From Fulvivirga lutea (GTDB lineage: Bacteria > Bacteroidota > Bacteroidia > Cytophagales > Cyclobacteriaceae), in the NCBI RefSeq assembly GCF_017068455.1, contig NZ_CP070608.1, forward strand, positions 1,841,488 to 1,905,487: a stretch of 64,000 nucleotides of DNA, written 5' to 3'. The notes beneath the pieces were generated by a model. The model did no database searches. It saw only the letters and a list, made by a program, of their open reading frames with translations, and was not told where the DNA came from. Both the position numbers and the translations under genes were made by a program. Shown here in pieces: positions 8,337-17,532 of the stretch (positions are counted from its first letter, which is position 1; each line of letters starts with the position of its first letter).

Positions 8337-9555
8337 AAAATCTCAATCAGGATTTGCACAGTTAGCTTCTAAAACGAGCCTTTACACTCAGGAGAAGCTT
8401 GCGGAGGTTAAAAAGGGGAAGAAATCGTTTCTTATTGGACTGCCCAATGAGATTTCCATGCAGGAAAAGAGAATTACACTTACACCTGATTCCGTTGAAT
8501 TGTTGGTGAACAATGGCCATGAAATCTGGGTGGAGACAAATGCCGGTGCTGGCAGCAAGTTTAGAGATAAGCAATACGCTGATGCAGGAGCGAAGATTGT
8601 TTACTCGCAAGATGAGATTTATAAGGCCGATGTAATTCTAAAGATTGAACCACCAACGCTTGAGGAAATAGAATTGACAACTAAAGGCAAGATATTAATA
8701 TCAGCCATTCAGTTGGGCAACCAATCTCCGGATTACATCAACGCATTGAATAAGAAGAATATTACTGCTTTAGCCTTTGAGTTTATTCAGGATAAAGTAG
8801 GTGGTATGCCCATTATTCGTGCTATGAGCGAAATTGCTGGCAATACAGTGATGTCCATCGCTTCAGAATATTTAAGCTGTGCTAATGGCGGTAAAGGAAT
8901 AATTTTAGGAGGTATTACAGGCGTGCCACCCACCAAAGTGGTGATTATTGGTGCCGGAACGGTAGCGGAATATGCTGCTCGTGTTGCACGAGGTTTAGGG
9001 GCTGAAATACAGATATTTGATAACCACATTTATAAGCTCAGAAGAATAAAGCAGACACTGAGTCATCAAATTTATACCTCCACCATCGATACAGTTACTT
9101 TAGCAGAGTCTCTCAAGTCTGCTGACTTAGTGATTGGAGCTCTGAGAGCAGAAAAAGGAAGGGCAAGGCATGTGGTATCTGAAGAAATGGTGGCTGCCAT
9201 GAAACCGGATTCATTGATTATTGATTTAAGTATAGACCAGGGTGGGTGCATTGCAACATCTGAATTGACCTCCCTAAAAGACCCTGTGTATAGAAAATAC
9301 GATGTAATACACTACTGCGTACCAAATATTGCTTCCAGAGTGGCTCATACAGCCACAAGTGCATTAAGCAACATTTTCACTCCTACAATTCTTAGGGCTG
9401 CCGAAGAAGGTGGTGTGGAAGAAATGATTTTCGCTCATAGCTGGTTTATGAAAGGTGTTTATACCTACAAGGGCAGTCTCACCAATGAATACATCGCGAG
9501 AAAATTTGGTCTAAAGCATAAAGATCTGAGTCTCTTAATGGCTGCTCGATTTTAG
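8329..9555 (+). CDS. ald: Alanine dehydrogenase / PNT-family dehydrogenase
   Basis: This belongs to the AlaDh/PNT family: N-terminal PNEISMQEKRITLTP, substrate lysine K105 in DVILKIEPP, Rossmann GAGTVAEYA (208-216) and LSIDQGGC, whose Asp is conserved in alanine dehydrogenases. The expected reaction is NAD-dependent interconversion of alanine with pyruvate and ammonia. Two oddities are visible. About 33 extra N-terminal residues precede the usual start. The position matching the catalytic His of alanine dehydrogenases (H96 in the M. tuberculosis enzyme, in LHLA) is Q128 here (SAIQLGNQ). The exact substrate is therefore less certain than the fold. It is co-transcribed with porX-tsaE. Confidence 0.82.
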   Translation: MTKKSQSGFAQLASKTSLYTQEKLAEVKKGKKSFLIGLPNEISMQEKRITLTPDSVELLVNNGHEIWVETNAGAGSKFRDKQYADAGAKIVYSQDEIYKADVILKIEPPTLEEIELTTKGKILISAIQLGNQSPDYINALNKKNITALAFEFIQDKVGGMPIIRAMSEIAGNTVMSIASEYLSCANGGKGIILGGITGVPPTKVVIIGAGTVAEYAARVARGLGAEIQIFDNHIYKLRRIKQTLSHQIYTSTIDTVTLAESLKSADLVIGALRAEKGRARHVVSEEMVAAMKPDSLIIDLSIDQGGCIATSELTSLKDPVYRKYDVIHYCVPNIASRVAHTATSALSNIFTPTILRAAEEGGVEEMIFAHSWFMKGVYTYKGSLTNEYIARKFGLKHKDLSLLMAARF

Positions 9556-9695
9556 CGACTGCTATTAAGAATTTAAACTATTCATTGATTGCAGGGTTTA
9601 AATTTAACCTGGGTTACGTAAAATTTAATATTAATTTAATCATGATAGTTTATTTTTAAGCCTCTCATTGCTACTATTACATTAAAATTGAAAAT

Positions 9696-10697
9696 ATGGC
9701 TACCACAATAAAAGACATAGCAAAAGCATTAGGAATATCAGTTTCTACTGTTTCCAGAGCTCTCAATGATAGTCCTCAAATTAATGATGAGACTATTAAG
9801 GCCGTAAAAGCCGTTGCTAAAAAATTTAATTATCGGAGGAACAATGTAGCAGCAGGTTTAAGAATTAATAAAACCTTTTGCCTTGGCGTGGTGGTGCCTA
9901 ATATTGGTATTTATTTCTATTCAAGAGTAATAAGCGGTATGCAAAAAGCCGCTTCAGAGGCAGGTTACCAGCTTTTAATTTGTCAAACTGACGAGGAGGA
10001 AGCAAATGAGATTAAATACCTGGAGTCATTATCCAATGGTAGGGTTGATGGGATTTTGATGGCCATTTCTAAGGGTACAAATAAGCTAAATCACGTAAAG
10101 CAGGTAATGGAGGAAATGCCTGTTGTTTTATTTGATAGAACCGACTCTTCTATTGATACGACCCAAGTGGAAGCGGACGATTTTAATGGCGCTTTTTTGG
10201 CCACTAAACATTTAATTGATGGTGGGGCAAGAAATATTGCACATTTAGCTGGGCCAAAGAACATGCAAAATTCTAAGAATAGGCTCAACGGATATAAGGA
10301 GGCTCTGAGGCAAAATGATATTTCAGTTAAGCAAAACCTGATAGAAAACTGTGATTTTGATAGGCACAATGTAGAGGGAGCATTGAAAAAAATCCTAAAA
10401 TCAAATCCTGATCTCGATGGGGTTTTTGCTGTAAATGACGATTTGGGAGTTCAGGCGATTTTGGTGTTGAAGAAAATGGGCTATAAAATCCCTGAACAGA
10501 TATCAGTGATTGGGTTTGGTAACTATCCGGTTTCCAAAATTGTTGAGCCTCGGTTAACTACTGTGAGCCATCACCTTTTTGAAATTGGAGAAAAATCGGT
10601 TGAGTACTTACTTAAAATGATCAAAAATAAAGATGCTAAGATTTCTCACGAGCCTTTGGTATCCGAATTGATTCTTAGGGAGTCGACTAAACATTAG
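9696..10697 (+). CDS. LacI-family transcriptional regulator
   Basis: The 333 residues start with a canonical LacI helix-turn-helix (TIKDIAKALGISVSTVSRALN, residues 4-24) and the YRRNNVAAGLR hinge region. A periplasmic-binding-protein-like effector domain follows (LGVVVPNIG, DGILMAIS, VIGFGNYP, LTTVSHH). Ligand and targets are unknown: no sugar-utilisation gene is next to it, so it may act elsewhere or only on itself. The 140-bp upstream region is AT-rich and holds a GGTT/AACC inverted repeat around 9593-9610. Its stop codon overlaps that of the convergent next gene (shared TTAG). Confidence 0.92.
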   Translation: MATTIKDIAKALGISVSTVSRALNDSPQINDETIKAVKAVAKKFNYRRNNVAAGLRINKTFCLGVVVPNIGIYFYSRVISGMQKAASEAGYQLLICQTDEEEANEIKYLESLSNGRVDGILMAISKGTNKLNHVKQVMEEMPVVLFDRTDSSIDTTQVEADDFNGAFLATKHLIDGGARNIAHLAGPKNMQNSKNRLNGYKEALRQNDISVKQNLIENCDFDRHNVEGALKKILKSNPDLDGVFAVNDDLGVQAILVLKKMGYKIPEQISVIGFGNYPVSKIVEPRLTTVSHHLFEIGEKSVEYLLKMIKNKDAKISHEPLVSELILRESTKH

Positions 10698-11290
10698 TTT
10701 CTCTTTTTCTTTGATTTAGGAGGTTTACAAGACTTGCAGTAATCTGATAGAATCTCAATCTCCTTTAAAACCCTTTGCCTTTCAGATTTAAGTAACTCTG
10801 ATTTTTTACCTAACTCTGTTAATTTGGAAACACGCGCATTTTCAGATGTCAATTCTTTTTGATATTTTTCGAAAATTGGAAGGAAAAAATCTGAACTAGA
10901 AAACGCCCCTTTTTCTTCATAAATCTCCTTTCTAAACTTTCTTGCATATAGTTCAGTCAAATCAAAATTATATTGGACAAAATCTACCATAAAGTCTGCT
11001 GTTGTTGAATCAACTGCTGATATAACTGCAGCCGATTCAACAAATTCTGTACTTACTTTTGAATTAAAATTCTTTGTGAACATGAATTCATAACTACTCA
11101 TTTGATAATTAAAATTCATATAAGCGCCAGTTTGAACGAAATTGGATTCTAAATCGCTATTAATTTCGGTTTGTTCAGATTTGAAATTTGCTATTCCAAG
11201 TTCTACTTCAGGGCTCCATTCTATTTTAGTCTGAGCGTTACCCACATTAACCAATAAAACTAAAATGGCAATTAGTATAGTTCTAATCAT
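10694..11290 (-). CDS. Secreted protein of unknown function
   Basis: The 198 residues begin with a Sec signal peptide (MIRTILIAILVLLVNVGNAQ, cleavage after residue 18-20). A region with mixed secondary structure and a Lys/Glu-rich helical stretch follow. The C-terminus is basic and holds CKSCKPPKSKKK. I recognise no family. It follows valS by 12 bp on the same strand and is probably in its transcript. Its 3' end meets lacI with overlapping stop codons and no terminator hairpin between them. Confidence 0.7.
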   Translation of the reverse strand: MIRTILIAILVLLVNVGNAQTKIEWSPEVELGIANFKSEQTEINSDLESNFVQTGAYMNFNYQMSSYEFMFTKNFNSKVSTEFVESAAVISAVDSTTADFMVDFVQYNFDLTELYARKFRKEIYEEKGAFSSSDFFLPIFEKYQKELTSENARVSKLTELGKKSELLKSERQRVLKEIEILSDYCKSCKPPKSKKKRN

Positions 11291-11302
11291 GTCATTCTCT
11301 GA

Positions 11303-13978
11303 TTAAGCCATACTTGCTAAACTCTCTTCTATAGCTTTAATCTTAGCCTGAGCGTCTTCCATTTTCTTCTTCTCCATAGCAACTACTTGCTCGGGAGCAT
11401 TTTGTACAAATCGTTCGTTACTCAATTTTTTCTCGACACTCTTTAAAAAGCCTTTAGTGTATTCGAGTTCTTTTTGCATTTCTTCTCGCTCTGCATCCAT
11501 ATCAACTGTACCTGCAAGCGGAATAAAGAACTCGTCACCTTTAATTACAAAACTTGAACTGTTCTCAACTTTATCTTCTGTTACTTCAAAAACATCAAGA
11601 TTACTGAGCTTTTTAATTACACCAGCAAAAGAATTAAACTTAGCAAAGTCAGAAGTCTTTACTTTCAGGTTAAGGAGCTCCTTAGGTGCAATCTGCTTAG
11701 CATTTCTTGTATTTCGAACATTTCCGATGATATCAAAAGCCAGTTCAGCTTCTTTCAAAATGTTGGCATTATAGGATTCAACTTTTGGCCAAGCTGCAAC
11801 AATCATACAATCATCTTCATTTCTTTCACCTAATTCATGATATAGTTCTTCGGTGATAAATGGCATAAATGGATGAAGCAATCGCAATATTTTTTCAAAA
11901 AATGTGATTGTGGCTTCTTTAGTGGCAGCATCAATAGGCTTTTGATAATCTGGTTTTATCATCTCCAAATACCACGAACAGAAGTCATTCCATATCAACT
12001 TGTAAGTTGCCATTAAAGCATCGCTGATCCGGAATTTTTTAAAATGATCTTCTACTTCTTCTAAGGTTTGGTTGAATTTAGCCTCAAACCAAACGATGGC
12101 TGCTTTATTACTATCTCCTGATACTTTATTATCAACTTCCCAGCCTTGAACTAGCCTGAAAGCATTCCATATTTTATTCCCGAAATTTCTGCCTTGCTCT
12201 ATTAGCTTTTCATCGTAAAGAAGATCATTACCTGCAGGCGAGCTGAATAACATCCCCGTTCTTACAGCATCAGCACCATATTGAGCAATTAAATCCAGAG
12301 GATCAGGTGAGTTACCCAAAGATTTGGACATTTTTCTTCGTTGCTTATCGCGAACGATACCCGTGAGATAAACATCTTTAAAAGGTTTCTTGCCGGTATA
12401 CTCGTAACCCGCTATGATCATTCTCGCCACCCAAAAGAACAATATTTCCGGTGCTGTTACCAGTGTAGAGGTTGGGTAATAATAATCTAATTCTTTATTA
12501 GAACCTTCAATTATTTTTCCATCCTTAAAGTATTGATCGTCAAATCCTTTAAACACTTCTAGAGGAAATAGCCAGCTCGATGCCCATGTGTCTAGTACAT
12601 CCTCATCTTGCTTTAAGTCATTTATTGTTAGATCTTTCTTTCCAGATTTTTCTTGTGCAATCACAAGCGCCTCTTCAATAGTTTCAGCAACAACGAAATC
12701 ATTTTCACCTTCTCCATAATAATAAGCAGGTATGCGCTGTCCCCACCATAACTGGCGAGAAACGCACCAGTCTTTTACGTTTTCCATCCAATGGTGATAG
12801 GTGTTCTTGAATTTTGCAGGATGCAGCACAACATCATCATCCATTACTGCGGCATGTGCCTTTTTAGAGATTTCTTTCATATTGATGAACCACTGCAAAG
12901 AAAGCTTAGGCTCAATAACGCTATCTGTTCTTTCAGACCTACCAATACGAGTAACAAAATCTTCATCACCCATTAAAAGACCTGCTTCATCCAAATCTTT
13001 AATGATTTGCTTTCGTATTTCAAATCTATCTCTTCCAACATAGGCTGGCACCTCACACTTCTCATTTAAAGTACCATCTAAGTTGATTGTATCAATAACT
13101 TCTAGATTATGCCTTTGACCAATCTCATAATCATTAGGATCATGCGCAGGTGTAACTTTCAAACAACCGGTTCCGAAATCAAGCTCTACATACTCATCAC
13201 CAATTATTGGAATTTCTCTATTGATGAATGGAACAAGCGCTTTTTTACCAATTAGATGCTTAAATCGATCGTCTGTTGGATTAACAGCAATTCCTGTATC
13301 ACCCATTATGGTTTCAGGACGCTGAGTAGCTATAACCACAAACTCGTCTGAGTCCTTAATCTGATATTTTACTTTATAAAGTTTCGATTTTTCACCACCC
13401 TCACGATATAATACTTCTTCATTAGAAACAGTTGTCTGAGCTTCCACATCCCAGTTAACCATTCGTAAACCACGATACAAATATCCTTTGTTATATAGAT
13501 CAACAAATACACGAACAACTGCTTTATAATAATGGTCGTCCATGGTAAAAGATGTTCTTTCCCAATCGCACGAAGCACCTAATTTTTTTAGCTGTTCAAG
13601 TATAATTCCACCGTACTTTTCTTTCCATTCCCAGGCGTGTTCAAGAAATTCGTCTCGCGTAAGGTCGCTTTTCTTAATACCCTTCTCACGAAGCATTCTA
13701 ACAACTTTAGCCTCTGTAGCAATAGAGGCATGGTCCGTGCCAGGCACCCAACACGCTTCTTTACCTTCCATTCGGGCTTTGCGGATCAAAACATCCTGAA
13801 TGGTATTGTTAAGCATATGCCCCATATGCAACACGCCAGTCACGTTTGGTGGCGGAATGACGATTGAATACGGCTCTTTATCAGGGTTAGGTTCTGAGTG
13901 AAAGAAACCTTTATCCATCCAATGCTTGTACCATTTATCTTCTACCGATGACGGGTCGTATTTTGTTGATAATGACAT
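11303..13978 (-). CDS. valS: Valine--tRNA ligase
   Basis: This cytosolic class I synthetase charges tRNA-Val. The 891 residues contain the HIGH-type motif HMGH (51-54, in NVTGVLHMGH), a CP1 editing domain (about 200-350, with TQRPETIMGDT and TPAHDPNDY) and KMSKS (549-553). After the anticodon-binding helical domain (about 610-760) comes the ValS C-terminal coiled-coil arm (about 825-888). Length matches the family. The start at 13978 lies about 30 bp behind a TAGTTTTG -7 element. In Bacteroidota a single ValS is usual. Confidence 0.97.
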   Translation of the reverse strand: MSLSTKYDPSSVEDKWYKHWMDKGFFHSEPNPDKEPYSIVIPPPNVTGVLHMGHMLNNTIQDVLIRKARMEGKEACWVPGTDHASIATEAKVVRMLREKGIKKSDLTRDEFLEHAWEWKEKYGGIILEQLKKLGASCDWERTSFTMDDHYYKAVVRVFVDLYNKGYLYRGLRMVNWDVEAQTTVSNEEVLYREGGEKSKLYKVKYQIKDSDEFVVIATQRPETIMGDTGIAVNPTDDRFKHLIGKKALVPFINREIPIIGDEYVELDFGTGCLKVTPAHDPNDYEIGQRHNLEVIDTINLDGTLNEKCEVPAYVGRDRFEIRKQIIKDLDEAGLLMGDEDFVTRIGRSERTDSVIEPKLSLQWFINMKEISKKAHAAVMDDDVVLHPAKFKNTYHHWMENVKDWCVSRQLWWGQRIPAYYYGEGENDFVVAETIEEALVIAQEKSGKKDLTINDLKQDEDVLDTWASSWLFPLEVFKGFDDQYFKDGKIIEGSNKELDYYYPTSTLVTAPEILFFWVARMIIAGYEYTGKKPFKDVYLTGIVRDKQRRKMSKSLGNSPDPLDLIAQYGADAVRTGMLFSSPAGNDLLYDEKLIEQGRNFGNKIWNAFRLVQGWEVDNKVSGDSNKAAIVWFEAKFNQTLEEVEDHFKKFRISDALMATYKLIWNDFCSWYLEMIKPDYQKPIDAATKEATITFFEKILRLLHPFMPFITEELYHELGERNEDDCMIVAAWPKVESYNANILKEAELAFDIIGNVRNTRNAKQIAPKELLNLKVKTSDFAKFNSFAGVIKKLSNLDVFEVTEDKVENSSSFVIKGDEFFIPLAGTVDMDAEREEMQKELEYTKGFLKSVEKKLSNERFVQNAPEQVVAMEKKKMEDAQAKIKAIEESLASMA

Positions 13979-14006
13979 ATACTTTTAATGTAAAAATTTG
14001 AGTTTG

Positions 14007-14014
14007 CAAAACTA
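14007..14014 (-). promoter_or_regulatory. Bacteroidota -7 promoter element for valS
   Basis: On the minus strand this reads TAGTTTTG, an exact TAnnTTTG match, ending 28 bp before the valS ATG. No convincing -33 TTTG was found. Confidence 0.45.
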
Positions 14015-14090
14015 GGGAATTAATATGTTTAGAGGAACAGAACCGTTCATCTATTCAAGCTAGCTGGTTTTAATACTATCCTTAAAACTA

Positions 14091-14098
14091 TAACTTTG
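14091..14098 (+). promoter_or_regulatory. Bacteroidota -7 promoter element for the fumarylacetoacetase operon
   Basis: TAACTTTG fits TAnnTTTG exactly and ends 20 bp before the ATG at 14119. A T-rich GGTTTT lies roughly 20 bp upstream as a possible -33 element. Confidence 0.5.
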
Positions 14099-14118
14099 CA
14101 GGGCAAAAATAGATAAGT

Positions 14119-15390
14119 ATGATAAACGCAAATGATCCTTCTTTGAAGTCGTGGGTAGAAGTACCCGAAAAGTCTGATTTTCCAATTCAAAACTTGCCAT
14201 TCGGAATCTTTAAAACGGAGTATCTAACTCCTGGTGCCGGTGTAGCAATAGGAAACTACATTGTAGATCTCACTTACTTGCATGAGAATGGTTTTTTTGA
14301 TGGTTTAGGACTGTCTTCGGGGGTATTCAATCAGCAATATCTAAATGATTTTATTGGACTTGGAAAAGAAGTTACAGGTGCTGTTAGAAACAGGATTGCA
14401 GAATTGTTAGAGGAAAATAATGCTGAATTACGCGATAACAAACCAGCACGAGAGTTGGCTTTAATTGATAAAAGTGAAGCTGAAATGCTTATGCCGATTA
14501 AGGTTCAGAATTATACTGACTTTTATTCAAGTGTTGAGCATGCGACCAATGTTGGAACGATGTTTAGAGACCCGGATAATGCGTTACTTCCAAATTGGAA
14601 ACATATACCTGTGGGTTACCATGGCAGAGCTTCATCTATCGTGCCTTCAGGAGTAAATATTCATCGCCCTAAGGGTCAAACCAAAGCTCCTGATGCAGAA
14701 CTTCCATCTTTTGGCCCATCTAAAAGGTTAGATTTTGAATTGGAAACGGCATTTATTACTTGTAAAGAAAATGGGTTAGGAAATGCAGTTTCAACTGAGC
14801 AGGCAGAGGAATACATTTTTGGTTTTGTTCTATTTAATGATTGGTCAGCCAGAGATATACAGGTTTGGGAGTATGTGCCATTAGGGCCCTTTCTTGCGAA
14901 GAATTTTGCTTCATCCATTTCTCCATGGATTGTTACTATGGATGCCTTGGAGCCATTCAGGGTACCTACTCCAAAACAAGAACCTGCTGTTTTACCCTAT
15001 TTAGAATATAAAGGTGATAAAAACTTCAATATCAATTTAGAGGTTTACCTACAGCCAGAAGGTGGTGAAGAAAACCTGATTTGTAAAAGTAATTTCAAGT
15101 ACATGTACTGGAATGTAAATCAGCAGTTAGCTCACCACACTGTGAATGGCTGTAACATTCAGGTGGGTGATATGTATGCGTCTGGGACTATATCCGGGCC
15201 TACGGAAGATTCTTATGGCTCAATGTTAGAACTGGCCTGGAAAGGCACTAAGCCAATTAAACTTAGTGATGGTTCTGAGCGAAAGTTTATCGAAGATGGC
15301 GACACAGTGATTATGCGCGGCCATGCAGAAAAAGATGGCGTTAGAATAGGGTTTGGTGAAGTGGCCAGTAAAGTTTTACCCGCAAAATAA
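14119..15390 (+). CDS. fahA: Fumarylacetoacetase (tyrosine catabolism)
   Basis: The enzyme hydrolyses fumarylacetoacetate to fumarate and acetoacetate, the last step of the homogentisate route of Tyr/Phe breakdown. The 423 residues (family about 420) show YTDFYSSVEHATNVG with metal ligand D134 and catalytic H141, PVGYHGRASSIV, and further metal-site segments LDFELETAF and FNDWSARDIQ, as in animal FAH. The next gene starts at its last base, so they form an operon with a flavin reductase and an Omp85 barrel. HPPD and homogentisate dioxygenase genes are not in the window. Confidence 0.95.
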   Translation: MINANDPSLKSWVEVPEKSDFPIQNLPFGIFKTEYLTPGAGVAIGNYIVDLTYLHENGFFDGLGLSSGVFNQQYLNDFIGLGKEVTGAVRNRIAELLEENNAELRDNKPARELALIDKSEAEMLMPIKVQNYTDFYSSVEHATNVGTMFRDPDNALLPNWKHIPVGYHGRASSIVPSGVNIHRPKGQTKAPDAELPSFGPSKRLDFELETAFITCKENGLGNAVSTEQAEEYIFGFVLFNDWSARDIQVWEYVPLGPFLAKNFASSISPWIVTMDALEPFRVPTPKQEPAVLPYLEYKGDKNFNINLEVYLQPEGGEENLICKSNFKYMYWNVNQQLAHHTVNGCNIQVGDMYASGTISGPTEDSYGSMLELAWKGTKPIKLSDGSERKFIEDGDTVIMRGHAEKDGVRIGFGEVASKVLPAK

Positions 15391-16259
15391 TGACTATGTT
15401 ACGTGTTGATCCCAAAGCAATTGCAGTTCCGAAAATGCACCAATACCTGCTGGGAGCAGTAGCGCCACGGCCTATCGCATTTGCCAGTACCATTGATAAA
15501 GAGGGGAATGTTAACCTAAGTCCTTTTAGTTTTTTCAATTGTTTCGGAGCTAATCCGCCAATACTAGTTTTTTCTCCTGCCAGAAGGGGCCGAGATAATA
15601 CCACCAAGCATACCTATGAAAATGTACTGGAAGTAGATGAGGTTGTGATCAATATTGTGAACTATGCAATGGTGGAGCAGATGTCACTTTCAAGTACGGA
15701 ATATCCAAAAGGCACAAATGAATTCGAGAAGGCTGGGTTTACAGAAGAAAAATCCGAGATGGTTAAACCGCCACGAGTAAAGGAAGCACCTGTAAGTTTT
15801 GAGTGTAAGGTGATTGAAGTTAAACCATTAGGAGATCAGGGGGGAGCAGGTAACTTAGTTATTTGTGAAGTTCTTTTGGCACATATAAACGAAGATATTT
15901 TGGATGAAAATGGCTCTATTGATCCATTTAAGTTGGATGCTGTAGCTCGAATGGGCGGCAATTGGTATGCGCGTGCCAATGGCGATTCACTGTTTGAAAT
16001 CGCAAAACCATTGACCACGCTTGGAGTTGGGGTTGATGCTATTCCATCTAAAATTAGAAACAGCACTATTCTTACGGGCAATGATTTGGGTAAATTAGGT
16101 AATGTTGAAGAATTGCCTACTAAAGAAGAGATTGAAGAGTTTACAGCCGATCTTAAGATAAAAGATGAATTAGAGGCGCATAAAATTGCTAAGAATTATC
16201 TGCTGGAAGGTGAAGTAATGAATGCCTGGAAGGTACTACTAATGAGTGCACAGCAATGA
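15390..16259 (+). CDS. Flavin reductase family protein (FMN-binding split barrel)
   Basis: The 289 residues carry the flavin-reductase-like split-barrel signature near the N-terminus: GAVAPRPIAFASTIDKEG, then NLSPFSFFNCFGANPPI, and RDNTTKHTYEN. Such proteins bind FMN and reduce it, or act as partners of oxygenases. The C-terminal about 60 residues (PTKEEIEEFTADLKI onward) are an extra helical tail. The ATG shares one base with the fahA stop, so translation is coupled. A role in aromatic amino-acid breakdown is inferred from this position only. Confidence 0.85.
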   Translation: MTMLRVDPKAIAVPKMHQYLLGAVAPRPIAFASTIDKEGNVNLSPFSFFNCFGANPPILVFSPARRGRDNTTKHTYENVLEVDEVVINIVNYAMVEQMSLSSTEYPKGTNEFEKAGFTEEKSEMVKPPRVKEAPVSFECKVIEVKPLGDQGGAGNLVICEVLLAHINEDILDENGSIDPFKLDAVARMGGNWYARANGDSLFEIAKPLTTLGVGVDAIPSKIRNSTILTGNDLGKLGNVEELPTKEEIEEFTADLKIKDELEAHKIAKNYLLEGEVMNAWKVLLMSAQQ

Positions 16260-17341
16260 GAATAATAGTTTTAAGCTTAGCTTTTTGCTTAGCTTCTTCA
16301 TTTAATGCTTTGGCTCAGGATAGTGATTCTCTTAGCGCTGAAAAGAAACTGAGAATAATTCCATTGCCTGCTATTTTTTATACACCAGAAACACGCCTTG
16401 GTTACGGTGCGCTCACAACGGGAATTTTCAATTTAGGTGATAAAGAAAATACCAGGGCATCGAATGTGCAGGTGCTTGGTGCGTACACTTTAAATGATCA
16501 AATAATTTTCGAAACCAGGCATAATATCTTCACAAAAAATGAAGAATGGGTTTTTAATGGTGCATTGAATTATTATGACTTCCCCATTTTCTACTATGGT
16601 ATTGGCAATGATACTAATGAAGATTTTGAGGAGGATTTGCAATACCAGGTGTTTGAATTCAGAGAGCGGGTTTTAAAAAAGGTTCGTAATCATTTGTTTG
16701 CCGGGCTTCAGATAAGGTATACCGACTTATATGATTTAACTTTTGAACCTGAGTTTTTATTGGCTGACAAACCCATTCTTGAATCTCAAACAGGTAAAAA
16801 TGCAGCGGTAGGTTTTTCTGTAGTTTATGATAACAGAGATAATGTGTTAAATGCATCAGAAGGAATGTTTCTAAATGTGGCCTCATTCCATCATCAAAAG
16901 GCATTTGGTAGTGACTTTACTTATAACAGATATACGGTAGACTTAAGAAAATTCTGGGGCATTTCTGATAAATCAGTATTAGCCACTCAGTTTTTCGGGG
17001 AGTTTAATAGCTCTAACGTACCATTTAGGGAAATGGCGTTAATGGGTGGAGATATGATTATGAGGGGATATTACAACGGCCGTTATAGAGATAACCAGCA
17101 AATGGCCTTGCAAGGCGAGTACAGATATCAGGTTTTACCGAGGTTAGGGTTTACTGTTTTCTCATCAGTAGGTGATGTAGCCAATGAGTTTTCTAAATTC
17201 GATATAGGCGATTTTAAATGGGCTGCCGGAGGAGGGATTCGATTTATGGTGAATAAATCAGACAGAGCAAATATCCGATTCGATTATGGTATTGGGGATG
17301 GTGTGAGTGGATTTTATTTCGCATTTGCCGAAGCATTTTAA
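16256..17341 (+). CDS. Outer-membrane beta-barrel protein of the BamA/TamA (Omp85) family, POTRA-less
   Basis: The 361 residues start with a Sec signal peptide (cleavage after NALAQ at about 20) and go straight into an Omp85-like C-terminal barrel. The signs are VVYDNRDNVLNASEGMF, the ALMGGDMIMRGYYNGRYRDNQ lid-loop motif (RGY), GEYRYQVLPRLG and a terminal aromatic (FAEAF). No POTRA repeats fit in the length, so it resembles the short surface-antigen-type barrels of Bacteroidota rather than BamA itself. It overlaps the flavin reductase gene by 4 bp and is followed by an intrinsic terminator. Cargo or function is unknown. Confidence 0.85.
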   Translation: MRIIVLSLAFCLASSFNALAQDSDSLSAEKKLRIIPLPAIFYTPETRLGYGALTTGIFNLGDKENTRASNVQVLGAYTLNDQIIFETRHNIFTKNEEWVFNGALNYYDFPIFYYGIGNDTNEDFEEDLQYQVFEFRERVLKKVRNHLFAGLQIRYTDLYDLTFEPEFLLADKPILESQTGKNAAVGFSVVYDNRDNVLNASEGMFLNVASFHHQKAFGSDFTYNRYTVDLRKFWGISDKSVLATQFFGEFNSSNVPFREMALMGGDMIMRGYYNGRYRDNQQMALQGEYRYQVLPRLGFTVFSSVGDVANEFSKFDIGDFKWAAGGGIRFMVNKSDRANIRFDYGIGDGVSGFYFAFAEAF

Positions 17342-17423
17342 CTTTTTTAAGATTTTTTTACAGAACATTGCAACCAAATGTAGGCACGATCGTACAAATG
17401 ATTGGTTTACAGGTTGAAAATAC

Positions 17424-17463
17424 GAGAGGTGTCTACAAAAGTGTTAGGCACCTCTCCTTTTTT
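17424..17463 (+). terminator. Intrinsic terminator after the fahA operon
   Basis: GAGAGGTG (17424-17431) pairs with CACCTCTC (17449-17456) around a 17-base loop, followed by C and T6. It is 82 bp behind the barrel gene. An alternative pairing AAAAGTGT/ACACTTTT runs past the T-run, so a leader role for the next gene is not excluded. Confidence 0.7.
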
Positions 17464-17532
17464 ATAGACACTTTTAAAACTGTTTCCACCTTTGTGCCGT
17501 TAGTTGTTTCAAACCTATAAATTAAATAATCC

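Noticed and set aside
9593-9610. AGGG/CCT inverted repeat before lacI as an operator
   Set aside because: The two arms are offset by a base and the centre is pure A/T, so the symmetry is weak; no LacI-like CG-centred palindrome is present.
16256-17341. Calling the Omp85-type barrel BamA
   Set aside because: The protein has no POTRA repeats and is far shorter than BamA (about 800 residues).
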